Assembly: GCA_001771065.1 (NCBI GenBank)
Contig: MESQ01000031.1
Location: forward strand, 1 to 40,000
From: Burkholderiales bacterium RIFOXYD12_FULL_59_19
Lineage (GTDB): Bacteria; Pseudomonadota; Gammaproteobacteria; Burkholderiales; Burkholderiaceae_C
Direction of reading: 5' to 3'
Length of the DNA stretch: 40,000 bases
Each line of letters starts with the position of its first letter. Position 1 is the stretch's first letter. Below are positions 1-7,598 of this stretch, one piece after another. Position numbers and translations under genes: made by a program. The notes under the pieces were generated by a model. The model was not told the origin of the DNA, did no database searches, and saw nothing but the letters and a program-made list of their open reading frames with translations.

Positions 1-2
1 CG

Positions 3-197
3 CTGGCCATTTTGATCGCGCTGGCCGCCTGGATGGCCGTGGCACCGATCACGCCTGAGCCGCACTTGATCGAAAAACTGCGCATGCTGAGTCAGGGCAC
101 GCTCGTCAAGCCACTGGATATTTTTGATTTGCTGCTGCACAGCGCCCCCATCGTGCTGCTGCTGGTGCGGCTGTGGCGGCAGTTCATCGCCCATTGA
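3..197 (+). CDS. C-terminal end of a small membrane protein (partial)
   Basis: The reading frame is open at the left edge of the window and ends with TGA at 195-197, so only about 64 C-terminal residues are visible. They contain a hydrophobic stretch (LAILIALAAWMAVAPI), a polar middle (EPHLIEKLRML, then LVKPLDIFDLL) and a second hydrophobic stretch (APIVLLLVRLW). This matches, from memory, a family of short two-helix proteins often labelled 'RND transporter' in betaproteobacteria; that label is not evidence of an efflux function. The stop lies two bases before the selD start, so the two are probably co-transcribed. The true start lies outside the window. Confidence 0.6.
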   Translation: MAILIALAAWMAVAPITPEPHLIEKLRMLSQGTLVKPLDIFDLLLHSAPIVLLLVRLWRQFIAH

Positions 198-199
198 CC

Positions 200-1297
200 A
201 TGGTTTCTGAAAATCCACTTTTGACGCCTGCCCCGGTGGCGGCCCCTGTGCGCACTGAGCCGCGCCTGACCAGCCTGTCGCATGGCGGCGGTTGTGGTTG
301 CAAGATCGCCCCTGGCGTGTTGTCGAGCATCCTCAAGGGCACCACCGCCATGCCAATACCCAAAGAGCTGCTGGTGGGCATCGAGACCGCTGACGATGCG
401 GCGGTGTACCAGCTCAACGACCAACAGGCCTTGATTGCCACCACCGACTTTTTCATGCCCATTGTTGACGATCCGTTTGACTTTGGCTGCATTGCCGCCA
501 CCAATGCCATCAGCGATGTGTATGCCATGGGCGGCACGCCGATCATGGCGCTGGCGCTGGTCGGCATGCCCATCAGCGTGTTGTCGGTCGAGACCATTGG
601 CAAAATTCTGGAGGGCGGCGCCAGCGTTTGCCGCGCCGCAGGCATTCCGATTGCCGGGGGCCACACCATCGACTCGGTGGAACCGATTTATGGCCTGGTG
701 GCGCTCGGTCTGATGCACCCGGGCCGGGTCAAGCGCAACGCCAGCGCCCGCGTGGGTGACCGCCTGATTCTGGGCAAGCCGCTGGGTGTGGGGGTGTTGT
801 CGGCGGCACTCAAGAAAGACAAGCTGGATGCTGCGGGTTACGCCGAGATGCTGCGCGTCACCACCCAGCTCAACACGCCCGGCCCGGCGCTGGCAGCGCT
901 TGACGGGGTGCATGCCATGACCGACGTGACCGGTTTCGCCCTGGCCGGCCACGCGCTGGAAATGGCACGGGGTGCCAACTGCACGGTGCAACTCGATTGG
1001 GACAAGGTGCCTTTTTTGACCGGCGTGCGTGCGCTGGCGTTTGCGGGCTGCATCACCGGCGCGTCGGCGCGCAATTGGGCCGCTTATGGCCACGAGGTCA
1101 GTTTACCCGCCGGGTTTTCTGCCATTGAGCAAGCCCTGTTGACCGACCCGCAAACCAGTGGTGGCTTGTTGGTGAGTTGCGCGCCAGAGACTGTTGCTGC
1201 GGTGATGGCAATTTTTCAGCGCGTGGGATTTGTCGATGCGGCGGACATCGGTGAAGTGGCCGCGTTTAATGGCGCGGCCCATTTGGCTCTGCGTTAG
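200..1297 (+). CDS. selD: Selenide, water dikinase
   Basis: SelD uses ATP and selenide to make selenophosphate, the selenium donor for selenocysteine and for 2-selenouridine in tRNA. The protein is about 365 residues, close to the family norm of about 345. The glycine-rich catalytic motif GGGCGCK is at residues 29-35, with C32 and K35 matching E. coli C17 and K20. A cysteine rather than an in-frame UGA selenocysteine is used. Further family blocks are TTDFFMPIVDDPFDFG, NAISDVYAMGG and GGHTIDSVEP, and TDPQTSGG near the C-terminus. The ATG at 200 is preferred over a GTG at 173 because the latter would overlap the upstream gene by 25 bases. No selA, selB or mnmH is seen in the window. Confidence 0.96.
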   Translation: MVSENPLLTPAPVAAPVRTEPRLTSLSHGGGCGCKIAPGVLSSILKGTTAMPIPKELLVGIETADDAAVYQLNDQQALIATTDFFMPIVDDPFDFGCIAATNAISDVYAMGGTPIMALALVGMPISVLSVETIGKILEGGASVCRAAGIPIAGGHTIDSVEPIYGLVALGLMHPGRVKRNASARVGDRLILGKPLGVGVLSAALKKDKLDAAGYAEMLRVTTQLNTPGPALAALDGVHAMTDVTGFALAGHALEMARGANCTVQLDWDKVPFLTGVRALAFAGCITGASARNWAAYGHEVSLPAGFSAIEQALLTDPQTSGGLLVSCAPETVAAVMAIFQRVGFVDAADIGEVAAFNGAAHLALR

Positions 1298-1332
1298 TCG
1301 CATCGAATCACGTCAGTTTGCAGCTGGTGCCT

Positions 1333-2391
1333 TCAGCCTTGGCTGTGTTGCTTGACAAAGCGTCGGTCAATCCAGTCTTTGATCCACCCCACCCATTGGC
1401 CCTGCACTGCCCAGGAACCCCAGCTGGCAATGGCGCGTTGATTGCCGCACGACAGCAGGTGCAGGGCTTCTTGTTGCGGCTTCGCGGCCTTGGGTGCCAC
1501 ACCGGCGAGCACCGCGCGCAGGTTTTTGGTGAACGGCGGGCCGACGCGCGCGGGATCGTCAACAGCCAACACCTCAGGGTGGCTGGTCGAGCGCTGAAAA
1601 GCATCCACCGTCACAAAACCTTGGTCGTTCAGTGCCAGACCGCAGCCTTGCAACCAGCCGGGGGCTTGCGCGCCGATGGCGATGATGGGAACGTCACAAG
1701 CCAGGCGGGCGCCACTGGCCAGCGTGAGCTCACCGGCGGCAACGCCGACACAGCGTTCCTGGATGACCGTGATGCGCCCTGCTTTGAGCGCCTGCCGTAC
1801 CATGGCTTGCACCGCAGACGGGTAGTTGGCCGCTACCGGTGCATCGCCACTGAGCAGCGTGACAGACGCATCTGGTAGCCGCTGTGCCACGGCGCAAGCC
1901 AGCTCAAAACCAGTGGCACCGCCCCCAACCAGCGCCACACGCAGTGGCTTTTGCAGCGCCAGGTCCCCGACCTTGGGCCATAAGGCGGCAAAGACCTCGA
2001 GCGGGAGCACAAACAGCGCGTGCTCGCGGGCGCCGGGCATGATGGTCTCGATCTTAGGTCGGTCCAGCACCGCGCTAGTGTTGATTGACAGCACGTCGTA
2101 GTGCAAGGTGCTGCCGTCGTCCAGCGTGACTGTGCGCGTGGCGGCATTGAGCCTGCTGGCACTACGTTGGAGCCAGCTGACGGCTGCGTTTTTCAGCAAA
2201 GGTGCCAGCGGGATCACACAGTCCAACAACGGGTGCTGGCCCGTTACAAAGCCTGGCAGCATGCCCGAATAAAACGGGTACGGGTGCGCTGCGATCAGTG
2301 TGATTTGGACGCCCGCCAAGCGCTGCGCAGACAAGGAGGCAAGCAGGTGCAGGTGGGTGTGGCCCGCGCCGATCATGATCAGGTGTTTCAT
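1333..2391 (-). CDS. SelD-associated pyridine nucleotide-disulfide oxidoreductase
   Basis: This is an FAD- and NAD(P)H-binding oxidoreductase of the NDH-2-like two-Rossmann fold, 352 residues. The N-terminus has IGAGHTHLHLL (residues 7-17), a dinucleotide-binding turn with histidines in place of the usual last glycine. It is followed by YPFYSGMLPGFVTG, and the second Rossmann motif VALVGGGATGFELA lies near residue 153. This combination is typical of the TIGR03169 family, which in many organisms is fused to the N-terminus of SelD. Here it is a separate gene lying tail to tail with selD, 35 bases apart. Its substrate is unknown; a role in selenium reduction is inferred from the fusions. No redox-active CxxC pair is visible. 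Confidence 0.85.
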   Translation of the reverse strand: MKHLIMIGAGHTHLHLLASLSAQRLAGVQITLIAAHPYPFYSGMLPGFVTGQHPLLDCVIPLAPLLKNAAVSWLQRSASRLNAATRTVTLDDGSTLHYDVLSINTSAVLDRPKIETIMPGAREHALFVLPLEVFAALWPKVGDLALQKPLRVALVGGGATGFELACAVAQRLPDASVTLLSGDAPVAANYPSAVQAMVRQALKAGRITVIQERCVGVAAGELTLASGARLACDVPIIAIGAQAPGWLQGCGLALNDQGFVTVDAFQRSTSHPEVLAVDDPARVGPPFTKNLRAVLAGVAPKAAKPQQEALHLLSCGNQRAIASWGSWAVQGQWVGWIKDWIDRRFVKQHSQG

Positions 2392-2416
2392 GGGCTTTGG
2401 CTTCAGGTTTCAGGTT

Positions 2417-3217
2417 TCAGGGCAGCCAGCCTAATTGCGCCACATAGCCCAGGCTGCTGCCCTGTGTGTTGTCACTGTCGGCACCCACGGCCACGGCGGT
2501 GATTGGTGGCAAGGCCGGGCTCTCCTGACCGAACAGCAGCGCAAAATCTTCTGCGATGCGGCGGCGTTGGCTGACCCATTGGCCGGTGGCAGATTCAGCG
2601 CCGTTGAGCACGATGTAGCGCACCCGCGCGCTGTACGGGTTGGCGCCAGCCGTGCCAGCCGGGTAGCGGCTGTCCCACAAGTAACACAGGGTGGCACTGG
2701 GCAGGTTTTGCCCGCTGACCGAGCGTGCCAGGGTCAGCACCGAGCGTTGCAGGAAAGGAATGTCGGCCAGCGGCTGGTCCAGCATCACACAGACCTTGAG
2801 CGCTGCGTCGTCACCAGCTTTGGTCTTGATGTCGGCTTGGCTCAGCGGCTGCACCAGCTGCCAGCGCCAGCTTAATGTCTCGGGCGCTGCGCCCTGCCAG
2901 GCGTGGGTTAATACACCGTAGGAGGCCTGGGTGCGTAATGCCAGCACGGCCTCGCCGTTCAGGGGGATGGCTTCAAAAGCGCTGCGCGGCGCCTTGTTGT
3001 CGGGCAGGCCGCTGGGCTGCCAGGACGGGTGCAGTGCGGCGCCGTTTGATGCAACAAAGGGTGCCAGCATGGCGCGGGGCACGGTTGGCGTGGTTTGACA
3101 CACAGCGCTTGGCAGGCCAAACAGCAAGGTACAGATGGCCATGACATGAGGCACCTGGCTCCGGCAAAAGCCGGATGCTGCACCCCGTTCGCCCTGGCGG
3201 TTTGGCAGCGTGTTCAT
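2417..3217 (-). CDS. DUF3047 family secreted protein
   Basis: A 266-residue protein of the DUF3047 family, whose function is unknown. Recognised blocks are TLSWRWQLVQPLSQADIKTK, GDDAALKVCVMLD and TLCYLWDSRYPAGT, then the later RYIVLNG and RRIAEDF. After a polar 25-residue start there is a hydrophobic run (VMAICTLLFGLPSAVC) that could be a signal peptide, so the product is probably periplasmic. The start at 3217 is fixed by context: its ATG overlaps the TGA of the upstream phosphatidyltransferase gene as ATGA, a typical translational coupling. That pairing suggests a role near membrane lipid metabolism, which is inference only. Confidence 0.8.
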   Translation of the reverse strand: MNTLPNRQGERGAASGFCRSQVPHVMAICTLLFGLPSAVCQTTPTVPRAMLAPFVASNGAALHPSWQPSGLPDNKAPRSAFEAIPLNGEAVLALRTQASYGVLTHAWQGAAPETLSWRWQLVQPLSQADIKTKAGDDAALKVCVMLDQPLADIPFLQRSVLTLARSVSGQNLPSATLCYLWDSRYPAGTAGANPYSARVRYIVLNGAESATGQWVSQRRRIAEDFALLFGQESPALPPITAVAVGADSDNTQGSSLGYVAQLGWLP

Positions 3218-3819
3218 TGAAATGCCCTCCAGCCCCACCAGATGCGCGTGACCGTGGTGATGGCACACAGCGCGGCAAAACCATAGGCGAGTTCAATGAA
3301 CAGCTCCGGCCAGACACACATGGCCATGAAACAGAGCAGGGTTTCGCTGGCTTCGGTCAGGCCACCCAGAAAGTAGAACGATTTGTCGGGGGTGGCCAGA
3401 TTGCTGAGGCCCCGTTTGGCTGCCATCACGGCAAAGGCCAGAAAACTCGACCCGGTACCAATAAAAGCGGCCAGCAGCACGGCTGCGGGCAAGGCGTTGC
3501 GTGCCGGGTCACTGAACGCAAAGGCCAGCGGAATGCTGGCATAAAAGACAAAGTCCAGTGCAATGTCCAAAAAACCACCAGCATCCGTGGCGTGTGTCAG
3601 GCGTGCCACAGCACCGTCCAGTGCGTCCAGCAGTCGGGACACCAGGATGGCTGCGGCCCCTGCCAGGTAGGCCTCAAATGCGATTAAAAATGCGGCAAAA
3701 ATGCCAAGCAAAAACCCCAGCAGGGTGAGTTGGTTGGCGCTGAGCCCCAGGCGCCGGGCTTGCCGGGCCAGACGCTGGATCAAGGGGGCAATCAGGTGAC
3801 TGACGGAGCGGTCAAACAT
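3214..3819 (-). CDS. CDP-alcohol phosphatidyltransferase family protein
   Basis: An integral membrane enzyme of about 201 residues that transfers a phosphatidyl group from CDP-diacylglycerol, or a related CDP-alcohol, to an alcohol acceptor. The signature D-x2-DG-x2-AR-x7-G-x3-D-x3-D is complete: D65, D68, G69, A72, R73, G81, D85 and D89 in LLDALDGAVARL and GGFLDIALD. Several hydrophobic helices flank it (residues 32-60 and 90-200). The acceptor cannot be read from the sequence; phosphatidylglycerophosphate or phosphatidylserine synthase would need supporting context. It is the first gene of a two-gene unit with the DUF3047 gene, overlapping by four bases. Confidence 0.88.
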   Translation of the reverse strand: MFDRSVSHLIAPLIQRLARQARRLGLSANQLTLLGFLLGIFAAFLIAFEAYLAGAAAILVSRLLDALDGAVARLTHATDAGGFLDIALDFVFYASIPLAFAFSDPARNALPAAVLLAAFIGTGSSFLAFAVMAAKRGLSNLATPDKSFYFLGGLTEASETLLCFMAMCVWPELFIELAYGFAALCAITTVTRIWWGWRAFQ

Positions 3820-4008
3820 GGGTCAAAGGCCGTGAACTAAACAGATTGAGTCGGGGATCGGCGCAAATTCTTACAGGTCGGTGGGTTGGCCAGGGACAAG
3901 CTGGGCAATCGGTTAAGCTTGTTGACCAGGAGCATAGCGGAACCCGGGCGCCCGCCTGGTGCCGCAAAGCAGATATTGTTGAACCCTTGACATGAATTGG
4001 AGAGATGG

Positions 4009-4563
4009 ATGAAGAATACTTTTGTGGCCCTGTTGTTGTTGGCCAGTGCTGGCGCCTACGCCCAAACCAGCCCGGCCAAGCAGGCACTGGTTGACAAAAT
4101 GTTGAGTCTGCAACGCCCGGCCATTGAACAAACGGCGCAGGTGATTGCCGAACGCCCCGCGTTGCAAATGATGCAACAGGCGGGTGCCGCTTTGCAAACC
4201 CGTGTGGCCCCTGAAAAACGTGAGGCGATCGCCAAAGAGATTCAGGCCGATTTGAAAAAATATGCCGACGAGGTGGTGCCCCTGATGCAACAGCAGGCGG
4301 TCAAACTAGCCCCAGCAACGGTGGGTGTGATGTTGGCAGAGAAATTTACCGACGATGAGCTCAAGCAACTCATTGCCATCATCGAGTCCCCGGTGAACCG
4401 CAAATTTTTGCAAATGGGTGGCGAGATGCAAAAAGCCCTGGCTGACAAACTGGTGGCTGACATGCAGGCGACGGTGGATCCCAAGGTCAAGGCGCTGGCC
4501 ACAGCCATGGACAAACACCTCGGTTTGCCTGCACCAGCGGCCAAGTCGGCAAGTGGCTCCTGA
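4009..4563 (+). CDS. DUF2059 domain secreted protein
   Basis: About 184 residues. The N-terminus MKNTFVALLLLASAGAYA is a clear signal peptide with a likely cleavage before the glutamine, so the protein should be periplasmic. The rest is helical and charged, ending in a DUF2059-type block (EKFTDDELKQLIAIIESP then NRKFLQMGGEM). The function of this family is unknown. The ATG at 4009 follows a GGAGA ribosome site (about 3999-4003). A second ATG at 4005 is in another frame. It lies alone between a divergent gene on the left and the symporter genes on the right. Confidence 0.82.
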   Translation: MKNTFVALLLLASAGAYAQTSPAKQALVDKMLSLQRPAIEQTAQVIAERPALQMMQQAGAALQTRVAPEKREAIAKEIQADLKKYADEVVPLMQQQAVKLAPATVGVMLAEKFTDDELKQLIAIIESPVNRKFLQMGGEMQKALADKLVADMQATVDPKVKALATAMDKHLGLPAPAAKSASGS

Positions 4564-4566
4564 ACC

Positions 4567-4604
4567 AGTCAATCGTGATCTTTACACCAATCAATTGACT
4601 TTTT
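4567..4604 (+). terminator. Probable intrinsic terminator after the DUF2059 gene
   Basis: AGTCAAT at 4567-4573 pairs with ATTGACT at 4594-4600, with an inner TGAT/ATCA pairing across a small bulge, followed directly by TTTT. The stem is AT-rich and modest, but its place three bases after the stop codon supports a terminator. Confidence 0.45.
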
Positions 4605-4758
4605 GACGCAGATCAGCCCGGACATGAAAAAAATATAGTTGGTCGGTGTTTACCCTAGGTTGTCCGGTCTGGTACTGGATTCATCAGAAAACTGTAAGGA
4701 TGCCCCGTGATAGTCCAACCCGCAACACGGCGGGCTGGAACCCGCGTAATGTATGGGC

Positions 4759-4786
4759 GCAGCAAGCAATTGCTGCTTTGTCTTAT
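4759..4786 (+). promoter_or_regulatory. GNRA-loop hairpin in the symporter leader (attenuator-like)
   Basis: GCAGCAA (4759-4765) and TTGCTGC (4770-4776) form a perfect 7-bp stem closed by a GCAA tetraloop. It is followed by a T-rich run to 4790, then AACAGGAG and the ATG at 4805. The arrangement resembles a small intrinsic terminator sitting in the 5' leader. It could attenuate transcription of the symporter genes or protect the transcript end. I cannot place the promoter in the 4605-4758 stretch with confidence. Confidence 0.4.
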
Positions 4787-4804
4787 TTTTAAACAGGAGA
4801 CTTC

Positions 4805-5065
4805 ATGAAGCATGACTACGACAGTGGTGCCTACTGGAAGGAAACCATCAAACTTTTGAGGAATGTGCTGATCCTCTGGTTTCTGGTTTCATTTGGGGCG
4901 GGCATTTTGTTTGTTGATTTTTTCAACCAATTCCACCTCGGTGGTTATCCGCTGGGTTTCTGGTTTGCACACCAGGGCTCCATGTACATCTTTGTGGCGC
5001 AGATTTTTTATTACGCCTGGCGCATGAATAACCTGGACATCAAGTTCGATGTTCATGAAGACTGA
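4805..5065 (+). CDS. DUF4212 small subunit of an SSS-type solute symporter
   Basis: An 86-residue membrane protein with two hydrophobic helices (about residues 18-38 and 49-70). It has the family features DYDSGAYWKETIKLLRNVL, FGAGILFVDFFN, GYPLGFWFAHQGSMYIFV and YAWRMNNLD. DUF4212 (TIGR03647) proteins are encoded directly before a large sodium:solute symporter subunit and are presumed to form a complex with it. Here the large subunit starts 10 bases downstream. An AGGAG ribosome site at 4795-4799 supports the start. Confidence 0.92.
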   Translation: MKHDYDSGAYWKETIKLLRNVLILWFLVSFGAGILFVDFFNQFHLGGYPLGFWFAHQGSMYIFVAQIFYYAWRMNNLDIKFDVHED

Positions 5066-5075
5066 GGACTAAAAC

Positions 5076-6881
5076 ATGGATCTTCAAACCACAATTTACA
5101 TCATGGTGGGCTTGAGCTTTGCGCTCTACATCGGTATTGCCGTCTGGGCGCGTGCCGGTTCCACCAGTGAGTTTTACTCTGCGGGCGGCTCGGTGCACCC
5201 GGTGCTCAACGGCATGGCGACTGGCGCCGACTGGATGAGTGCGGCGTCCTTCATCTCCATGGCTGGCCTGATCGCCAACATGGGTTATGGCGGTGGGCTG
5301 TTCCTGATGGGTTGGACCGGCGGCTACGTGCTGCTGGCCATGCTGCTGGCACCCTACCTGCGCAAGTTTGGCAAATTTACTGTGCCGCAATTCATTGGTG
5401 ACCGCTTCTATTCCAAGGGCGCTTCCGTGGTTGCCGTGGCGTGCCTGCTGACCGCGTCGCTGACTTACATCATTGGTCAGATGACCGGTGTGGGTGTGGC
5501 GTTTTCGCGCTTTTTGGGCGTGTCCTCTGAAACCGGTATTTACGTCGGTATGGGCATCGTGTTTTTGTACGCCGTGTTCGGCGGCATGAAGGGCATCACC
5601 TACACCCAGGTGGCGCAGTATTGTGTGCTGATTCTGGCCTACACCATTCCGGCGATCTTCATCTCCTTGCAGCTCACCGGCGTGGCTATTCCGCAATTGG
5701 GTCTGGGTTCGACCATGGCCGGTACCGATGTGTCGCTGCTGATGAAGCTTGACTCTGTGGTGACTGACCTTGGCTTTGGCCAATACACCACCACCACGGC
5801 GGGCAGCACACTCAACATGTTTGTCTATACCATGTCGCTGATGATTGGTACCGCCGGTTTGCCGCACGTGATCATGCGATTCTTCACGGTGCCTACCGTC
5901 AAGGACGCACGTTCCTCTGCCGGTTGGGCGCTGGTCTTCATCGCCATTCTGTACACCACCGCACCCGCTGTGGCGGCGATGGCTAAGTTGAACCTGCATG
6001 CCACCATCAACTCAGCGGTGAACGCGGGCGGTGACTTGTATGCCCCTGAAGCCAGCATTCAGGCCGAAGGTCGTCCTGACTGGATGAAGCGTTGGGAAAA
6101 GACCGGTTTGCTGAAGTTCACCGACAAGAACGGTGACGGCCGCATCCAGTACTACAACGACAAGACCAAGAACGAAGCCGCTGCGGCCAAAGCCGCTGCG
6201 GCTGGCTGGAAGGGCAACGAGCTCGAAGTGAACGCCGACATTATTGTGCTGGCCAACCCTGAAATTGCCTTGCTGCCCAACTGGGTGATCGGCCTGGTGG
6301 CTGCGGGTGGTTTGGCGGCTGCGCTGTCAACCGCCGCCGGTTTGCTGATGGCCATTTCTTCAGCCGTGTCGCATGACCTGATCAAGGGCATCTTTGCGCC
6401 GGAGATTTCTGAAAAGGGTGAGTTGCTGGCTGGCAAGATCTCGATGGCGGTGGCGATTGTGGTAGCAGGTTACCTCGGCCTGAACCCGCCCGGGTTCGCG
6501 GCTGGTACCGTGGCGCTGGCTTTCGGTATCGCCGCCTCGTCACTGTTTCCCGCCATCATGATGGGTATCTTCAGCAAGAAGATGAACAAGGAAGGCGCCA
6601 TGGCCGGTATGTTGGCGGGCCTGTTCATCACCTTGTTCTACGTGTTTGCACATAAGGGCTTGTTCTTCATCAAGGGCACCGAGTACCTCGGTCTCATTGG
6701 TGGCACGAATTCCTTTTTCGGCATCACTCCTGAAGCTTTTGGTGCCATTGGTGCGCTGGTGAACTTTGCTGTGGCTTTCGCTGTGGACAAAGTGACCCCC
6801 GAGCCACCCGAGCATATTCAACACATGGTTGAAGCTGTGCGTATTCCGCGCGGCTCCAAGCTGGTGGATGGTGCCCACTAA
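5076..6881 (+). CDS. Sodium:solute symporter large subunit (VC_2705 family)
   Basis: A 601-residue cation:solute symporter of the SSS family, TIGR03648/VC_2705 type and related to acetate permease ActP. It probably imports acetate or another short carboxylate with sodium. Typical blocks are EFYSAGGSVHPVLNGMATG, DWMSAASFISMAGLI, GYVLLAMLLAPYLRKFGKFT, VPQFIGDRFYSK, and the late GLAAALSTAAGLLMAISSAV. Residues about 325-385 form a hydrophilic insert between membrane helices with an EF-hand-like loop (D350-N361) and an alanine/lysine-rich helix. The substrate is inferred from relatives and from the CrbS-like kinase downstream. It follows the DUF4212 gene and is separated from the signalling genes by a hairpin terminator. 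Confidence 0.92.
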   Translation: MDLQTTIYIMVGLSFALYIGIAVWARAGSTSEFYSAGGSVHPVLNGMATGADWMSAASFISMAGLIANMGYGGGLFLMGWTGGYVLLAMLLAPYLRKFGKFTVPQFIGDRFYSKGASVVAVACLLTASLTYIIGQMTGVGVAFSRFLGVSSETGIYVGMGIVFLYAVFGGMKGITYTQVAQYCVLILAYTIPAIFISLQLTGVAIPQLGLGSTMAGTDVSLLMKLDSVVTDLGFGQYTTTTAGSTLNMFVYTMSLMIGTAGLPHVIMRFFTVPTVKDARSSAGWALVFIAILYTTAPAVAAMAKLNLHATINSAVNAGGDLYAPEASIQAEGRPDWMKRWEKTGLLKFTDKNGDGRIQYYNDKTKNEAAAAKAAAAGWKGNELEVNADIIVLANPEIALLPNWVIGLVAAGGLAAALSTAAGLLMAISSAVSHDLIKGIFAPEISEKGELLAGKISMAVAIVVAGYLGLNPPGFAAGTVALAFGIAASSLFPAIMMGIFSKKMNKEGAMAGMLAGLFITLFYVFAHKGLFFIKGTEYLGLIGGTNSFFGITPEAFGAIGALVNFAVAFAVDKVTPEPPEHIQHMVEAVRIPRGSKLVDGAH

Positions 6882-6940
6882 GCCAAAGGCAATTGCCTGA
6901 GTCAAGCCCTTGTCCACGGTGGTGGATTGGGCTGACAATC

Positions 6941-6974
6941 AAAGCCCTGTCGGCCATCAAGCTGGCAGGGCTTT
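6941..6974 (+). terminator. Strong hairpin terminator after the symporter
   Basis: AAAGCCCTGTCGGC (6941-6954) pairs with GCTGGCAGGGCTTT (6961-6974) around a six-base CATCAA loop: 14 pairs with two G-T wobbles. The right arm ends in TTT. It lies 60 bases after the symporter stop and 23 bases before the next start, so it probably ends or reduces symporter transcripts before the signalling genes. Confidence 0.7.
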
Positions 6975-6996
6975 CCAATTTGTTCTGGAGCCTGAC

Positions 6997-7350
6997 ATGG
7001 TGTTTGATATCAGCGTCGCAATGACGTGGATTTTATTTTTGGCGCTGTTTCCGATCAGCTTTGTCTGGCTGCGCCGGGCCTGGCGCATTGTGATACAGCG
7101 TGATTTTTCTGAGGTTGCCATCAAGCGTGGTGAGGCGCCGCCGAATCCCGAAAAATTCGCCCCCTACGAGATGGCGATCAACTTGGTGGCCGGGGTGGTG
7201 ATCGTGAGCGTGATTTTGGCCGTGGTGGCCGGCTTGTGGGAATACAGCGTATGGAGCGCGGTGGCCGGCAGCACCATCTGGTGCAAGTTTTTTGCCAGTT
7301 TTGCGCTCAGCCGCCATGCCCACGCCGCCTGGGCCAAAGGCAAGGCCTGA
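6997..7350 (+). CDS. Small membrane protein, family not recognised
   Basis: About 117 residues with a hydrophobic helix near residues 7-25 (AMTWILFLALFPISFVWL), a basic cytoplasmic-looking segment (RRAWRIVIQRDFSEVAIKRG) and a second helix near residues 60-82 (AINLVAGVVIVSVILAVVAGLW). A possible third hydrophobic segment follows, then a basic tail. GGAG at 6987-6990 supports the ATG at 6997. It is the first gene of the run leading to the histidine kinase and probably works in the membrane with it or with the symporter. I do not recognise the family and propose no reaction. Confidence 0.75.
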   Translation: MVFDISVAMTWILFLALFPISFVWLRRAWRIVIQRDFSEVAIKRGEAPPNPEKFAPYEMAINLVAGVVIVSVILAVVAGLWEYSVWSAVAGSTIWCKFFASFALSRHAHAAWAKGKA

Positions 7351-7383
7351 GCGGTAGCCGACACCCCGCTTCAGCGCAAGTCC

Positions 7384-7596
7384 ATGAGCAGCAGCCTGAC
7401 AACGCAGCGCTTGGTGGCCTTGTTTTGCTGCGGCTGGCTGCTGCTGAACTTTCCGCTGCTGGGCCTGTGGGACGTGGACGCCACCGTGCTCGGTGTGCCA
7501 CTGTTTCCGGCGGCTTTGATGACCTTGTGGGCGCTGTTGATTGTGACTGTGGCCTGGTTGATGGAGCGGCATACCGCCGCTGACGAGGGCGACTAA
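7384..7596 (+). CDS. Small DUF3311-like membrane protein
   Basis: Seventy residues with two hydrophobic helices (about 8-27 and 37-58) joined by a loop with LWDVDATVLGVPLFP. The pattern of a short two-helix protein with 'GVPLFP...W' beside a symporter-type gene resembles DUF3311, small partners of SSS transporters. It ends two bases before the start of the SSS-domain histidine kinase, so the two are almost certainly co-translated. It may be the accessory subunit of the kinase's transporter-like sensor, by analogy with DUF4212 and the symporter. Confidence 0.7.
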   Translation: MSSSLTTQRLVALFCCGWLLLNFPLLGLWDVDATVLGVPLFPAALMTLWALLIVTVAWLMERHTAADEGD

Positions 7597-7598
7597 GC

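Noticed and set aside
284..310. Possible selenocysteine (UGA) in the selD active site
   Set aside because: The catalytic codon reads cysteine (GGGCGCK), so no recoding is needed here.
92..1093. 333-codon frame antisense to selD
   Set aside because: It is fully covered by selD, with low-complexity H/R/Q/G composition and no recognisable domain.
2403..2424. Short tandem repeat of TCAGGTT type between the oxidoreductase and DUF3047 genes
   Set aside because: Only two to three short copies of seven bases are present; this is too little to call a functional repeat.
4605..4758. Sigma-54 type promoter before the symporter genes
   Set aside because: I looked for GG-N10-GC spacing with TGGCAC/TTGC character and found no acceptable match, so no promoter is called.
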